Made by a program: the position numbers and the translations under genes. This document shows, piece by piece, positions 61,101 through 64,000 of a stretch of DNA of 64,000 nt. Origin of the DNA: Lojkania enalia (taxonomy: Eukaryota; Ascomycota; Dothideomycetes; Pleosporales); NCBI GenBank assembly GCA_010094045.1, contig ML986697.1, forward strand, positions 4,596 through 68,595. The letters run 5' to 3'. The notes below the pieces were generated by a model, which was not told the origin of the DNA, did no database searches, and saw only the letters and a list, made by a program, of their open reading frames with translations. Position 1 is the first letter of the stretch. Each line of letters starts with the position of its first letter.

Positions 61101-61460
61101 CAGGAAGAAGCAGAGATGAAGAAAGCCTTGGTGGAGGTTGAGAGATTGAGGCTGGAGATGCAGCGTGCAAGTGAAAGGGTGGAGGCAAGACGTGAGACAG
61201 TGGTCAAGAAGAAAAAGAAGAAGGTTAGGAAGGTCGAAGTCGAAGATGATGAGGCTGAAGCAGTAGCAGGCGAAGTAGAACCTGCGGTAGGAGAGGGAGA
61301 GGGCAAGACGGTTAAGAAGAAGAAAAAGAAGGTCAAGACGGAAGGACAGGATGCAAGTGCTCCAGACGCTGCGGAGGGTGCGGAAGAAGGGGCTGTGAAG
61401 AAAAAGAAGAAGAAGAGAAGGCAGGTTGTCATGGATGAGGGAGCGCCTGCGGAGGCATAA
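58152..61460 (+). CDS. APL5: AP-3 complex subunit delta
   Basis: Exons: 58152-58153, 58255-58954, 59001-59229 and 59281-61460, totalling 1036 residues. Introns are 101, 46 and 51 nt. The start codon appears split, AT in exon 1 and G in exon 2, producing the family start MFEKSLYDLIRGLR; no in-frame ATG exists upstream in exon 2. The adaptin N-terminal solenoid (about 1-640) shows YLEMFGHDMSWASFNVLEVM, VVTLYRLALVYPETL, WPKIKDRLLDDNEDPSVTAA, NNWMAIKLIKLFATLTPLEP across the second intron, and LKYVALLAF across the third. Then come an acidic hinge, a coiled coil (MKKALVEVERLRLEMQRASE) and a lysine-rich tail with four KKKKK-type runs. AP-3 sorts cargo such as vacuolar SNAREs and alkaline phosphatase from Golgi/endosomes to the vacuole. 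Confidence 0.9.
58154..58254 (+). other. intron that splits the AP-3 delta start codon
   Basis: A 101-nt GTATGG...TTAACG...CTAG intron lying between A-T (58152-58153) and G (58255). Support is the exon 2 frame, which opens directly with TTC GAG AAA, and the conserved MFEKSLYDL start of fungal delta adaptins. Confidence 0.65.
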
Positions 61461-61823
61461 TCATGGCCGGCAGACATGAGTAGCGAAACAATGAATACCC
61501 TGCAATTCCACTTGGTGCATCTAACGGAGAAGCGAGGGAAAGATGAATCAGAAGGGATGAAAATCCTTGGATTGCGATTGATGTACAAATGACATGGTCT
61601 TCTTCTTGCCGTCCGTGAACGCCTTCCCTATTTTCATTCCAGAAGGAAATCCCAATCTATCCTTTTCTGCACCCGGAAGATAGAACATCCCCTGATAAGT
61701 CCTTCAACTAATGGATCTGCAAGGTAATCAGGACACCCGATTTATAAGGTTGTCCGTCCTTCCGTCACTTCCTTGCTAAAGTGATCGTGTTCGACGGTAT
61801 CAATATAGTGGATAGATGGTGAT
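61461..61823. other. tail-to-tail intergenic region
   Basis: 363 bp between the stop codons of AP-3 delta (+) and RAMP4 (-), holding both 3' UTRs. No gene is seen. Confidence 0.5.
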
Positions 61824-62311
61824 TCAGAAGAATAATCGGATGAGCTCGAAGATTAAACCGCCGCAGAGGACGAATGCAAGGATCACTATAAAAAGTCAGC
61901 ACCACTCAACCCCAGCCTCCAACTGATCCCTATTTTCACAATCCTTGCATTCCTTCTACTCTCATCCAAGCTCTATTCTGCTTAGGGGAAATGTTGCACA
62001 TACCGAGCGCTGTTTTGGAGATAGGCGATTTCTGGACCTCTTTGCGCTTGGTCTGGCTAGCGGGCTTGCCCATCTTGGCTTCTTCGCGGCGAGCGAATTT
62101 GGCGTTTGCCATTCGTTGTTGGGGGGTTTGCGCCTATGATGCTCGTGTCAATGGGGGTCGCGGTGGAGTACGCGATGGGACTTGGGAGGTCACTGAGGAG
62201 ACGCAATGTGCATAAAATTGAGAGTGGCATTGAACGAAAGGAGATATCAAAGGTAGGGCAATCTAGGGGAGAGTGGAGATCCGGGGTACGAAAGCATGAG
62301 GCACGAACCAT
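61824..62311 (-). CDS. stress-associated ER protein, RAMP4/SERP (Ysy6-like)
   Basis: Three exons on the minus strand: 62309-62311 (only the ATG), 62004-62133 and 61824-61885, giving 64 residues, the usual size for this family. Introns are 175 nt (GTTCGT...ATAG) and 118 nt (GTATGT...CTGAC...ATAG). The product begins M-AQTPQQR, continues ANAKFARREEAKMGKP and SPISKTA, and ends in a single transmembrane segment (LVILAFVLCGGLIFELIRLF). It is a tail-anchored ER protein associated with the Sec61 translocon, linked to protection of new membrane proteins under ER stress. The missing ATG before AQTPQQR in exon 2 and the ATG|GT upstream support exon 1, although its 5' splice site is a weak match. An internal ATG seven codons into exon 2 is the alternative start. 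Confidence 0.82.
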
Positions 62312-62782
62312 TGTGACTATATTTGGTACCTGTTCGAGGTGGAAGGGTTTATGTTGTGATATAATCCGGTTTGTATCCGGCACGGAATTGAACCGAATTG
62401 GTGAAGGGAGCAAAGGATTGGGGGAACCGGACAGAAGGTTGTGGGAGTGTAATCTTGGGGACAAGGTCTGGGTGATGCAAGGTGTTCCTTCGGGAATATC
62501 GGCGCACGGACCAAGACCTGCGGGCGGGAGCGGAGGTGCCAAGATGGACCTCTCGCGGACTCGAACTTCGAGATTCCGTTCCTATCTGTTCAAAGTGATT
62601 CCATCCTGACTTGAGCTTCTTGCTTGCTTTATACTTCTCGAGTGGATACGGTGGTCTGCGAGATAAGAGTCATATCGTCGTTCTACAGTTTGCCATTGAG
62701 TTCTGAGGATTATCTGGCCGCAAGAAGAGTAGACGGGTGGCTGTAATTCTGTTGCCTGAGACATATTGACAACGCATCGATC
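62312..62782. promoter_or_regulatory. shared promoter of RAMP4 and the INA17-like gene
   Basis: A 471-bp region between divergent starts. No specific site is recognised. Confidence 0.4.
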
Positions 62783-63448
62783 ATGCCGATACCGCCACAG
62801 ATGTTTGCGTCAATGCTAGGCTTGAGGAGAGTACCTCTTTTTTCGAGACAAATTGCACGGATAGCGAGGAGGAGATATACGACTAAGCCACCACCGCAGC
62901 CGCAGGGTGAGCCAGCACGGAAAGAGTCGAAGGGGTTATCGGTATGATTAAATCCAATTTTACCCCATGAAATAAATGCATCACAGTGGACATTGTGCCT
63001 TGGGATGGAACAAATTGTGCTAATGTTGGGGTAGGCGAATTTTTATCGGTCATTCGGATCTCCAATTCTCAAGACGTTCCTCGGCGCGCTGTTTACGTAT
63101 CAGGTCATATACTGGGGGTGGTTAAAGTTGGAGATGCTAGACATTCAGAGAGAGAAGAATGGTTAGTAAATCTTATCCTGCACCATGCATTCTGCTACAA
63201 TCTGCTACATCGGGCAATTCACTGCAAGGAATTGGCTCGTTTGTGCGTAGGAATTGGCATTGGATAATGATGCTGATCGATGATGCGTAGATGAGATCAA
63301 GCAACTACAACGAGAGGTGACACAAGCTAAGCACGAAGCGAGAATAAAAAGGGATACGGAGGAAAATAGGAAGACCGATGTTACGGTTGAGGGGGTGGGC
63401 AGTCAGAGCACGAGCTGGATAGATATGCTGAGGGGATTTTGGAGGTAG
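62783..63448 (+). CDS. mitochondrial inner-membrane protein, INA17-like (F1Fo-ATPase assembly)
   Basis: Three exons: 62783-62941, 63035-63161 and 63291-63448, giving 147 residues. Introns are 93 nt (GTATGA...CTAAT...GTAG) and 129 nt (GTTAGT...CTGAT...GTAG). The first 35 residues are rich in Arg and free of acidic residues (RRVPLFSRQIARIARRRY), a typical mitochondrial presequence. A conserved block FYRSFGSPILKTF leads into one transmembrane helix (FLGALFTYQVIYWGWLKLE), then a coiled coil (REKNDEIKQLQREVTQAKHE) and a C-terminus ending WIDMLRGFWR. The order, the WxKLE motif after the membrane span and the aromatic/basic end resemble INA17 of the yeast INAC complex, which helps join the ATP synthase peripheral stalk. 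All exons are short, so the gene is easily missed. The family assignment is tentative. Confidence 0.65.
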
Positions 63449-64000
63449 CCTTAGGAAGCAAAATTAGAACAGGACGTCGGGACCATATATATATTGATAC
63501 CCTGAATTGTACATAGTGTAAGATTTGAAGAGGTAACTACGCTAGGCAATCCGAGGGCGAAAAGGCTGGGCGAAGGTTCATGCTAGGTTCTAATTACCGC
63601 TGCAAAATGAATCAGACGCATGAGGGACGCAGGTATTGAATGATAGGCGAGCATTGCGAGAGAAAGAGCGGTTTCTGCGCTACTGTCTATCGGAAACTAT
63701 CGGCGTCATAGTCCCGACGGTTGAGGATGGGCATCTCACTGATCCCTTAGTCGCTTAATCATCAATCGAGCCAAATGTTCTTTTCCCTCAGCCTTTTTAA
63801 TTTTACTATAATGCAGTCTTAGTGTCTTTTTCCACTTCCACGGTTATTTAGTTTGCTAAGTTGCAAGCATCCACTCTTAGTACAGTATTACCTAGGTACT
63901 CTACTATCTATCCTTATGTGGCTTTAATTCATAGTACCAATGTCCCCTGTGCTCCCACTTTACTTCTAGGCACAATTATGGTCTTCAATTAACCCTCCAA
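63449..64000. other. window end, no gene seen
   Basis: 552 bp of downstream flank of the INA17-like gene with normal composition. No reading frame, repeat or RNA gene is recognisable. Confidence 0.4.

Noticed and set aside
60728..61588. 286-codon minus-strand frame rich in Phe and Ser
   Set aside because: It is the antisense of the lysine-rich AP-3 delta tail; the Phe runs mirror the AAG codons.

Overview
This window looks like a piece of a filamentous ascomycete (Pezizomycotina) chromosome. The evidence is many short introns of about 46-175 nt with GT..AG ends and CTRAY-like branch sites, fungal-type gene families, and repeats mutated in the manner of RIP (repeat-induced point mutation: C-to-T and G-to-A changes, favouring CpA/TpG). 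The exact taxon cannot be read from the sequence; a Leotiomycete-like genome is only a guess.

Region 1 (1-33.2 kb) is an AT-rich block of mutated transposons in which no reading frame of 60 codons or more survives. LTR boundaries, terminal inverted repeats and target-site duplications still let it be taken apart. It contains three nests. (a) A Ty3/Gypsy relic, Gypsy-2 (about 3970-8768), is split by an 1872-bp pogo/Fot1-like element (5988-7859). It is entered from the left by another pogo copy, which is itself broken by a Gypsy-1 copy that starts before the window. (b) A pogo copy (10194-17901) carries a complete Gypsy-3 (10240-16095). (c) A pogo copy (18485-33193) carries a complete 12.8-kb Gypsy-1 (20171-33019), which carries a complete Copia (22621-28271). 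Each level of nest (c) has an exact target-site duplication.

Region 2 (33.5-41.5 kb) begins about 350 bp after the repeats. It holds a secreted polyglycine-hydrolase-like serine hydrolase (-), a phosphate-type MFS transporter (-), and a divergently transcribed four-exon gene of unknown function (+).

Region 3 (42-46.4 kb) is a gene graveyard: the 3' end of a SNF2 helicase gene (-), a solo Copia LTR that escaped RIP, and a decayed NACHT-ankyrin (NLR-like) gene (+).

Region 4 (48.6-64 kb) is ordinary euchromatin. It holds a large low-complexity Q/M-rich protein gene (-), about 5.2 kb without a recognisable gene, EMC2 (-), AP-3 delta (+), RAMP4/SERP (-) and an INA17-like mitochondrial inner-membrane protein (+). 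Most of these act in membrane-protein biogenesis or membrane traffic. They form divergent (EMC2/AP-3 delta, RAMP4/INA17-like) and tail-to-tail (AP-3 delta/RAMP4) pairs. All exon models were made by hand from splice signals, reading frame and family knowledge; every reported intact gene model sums to a whole number of codons.
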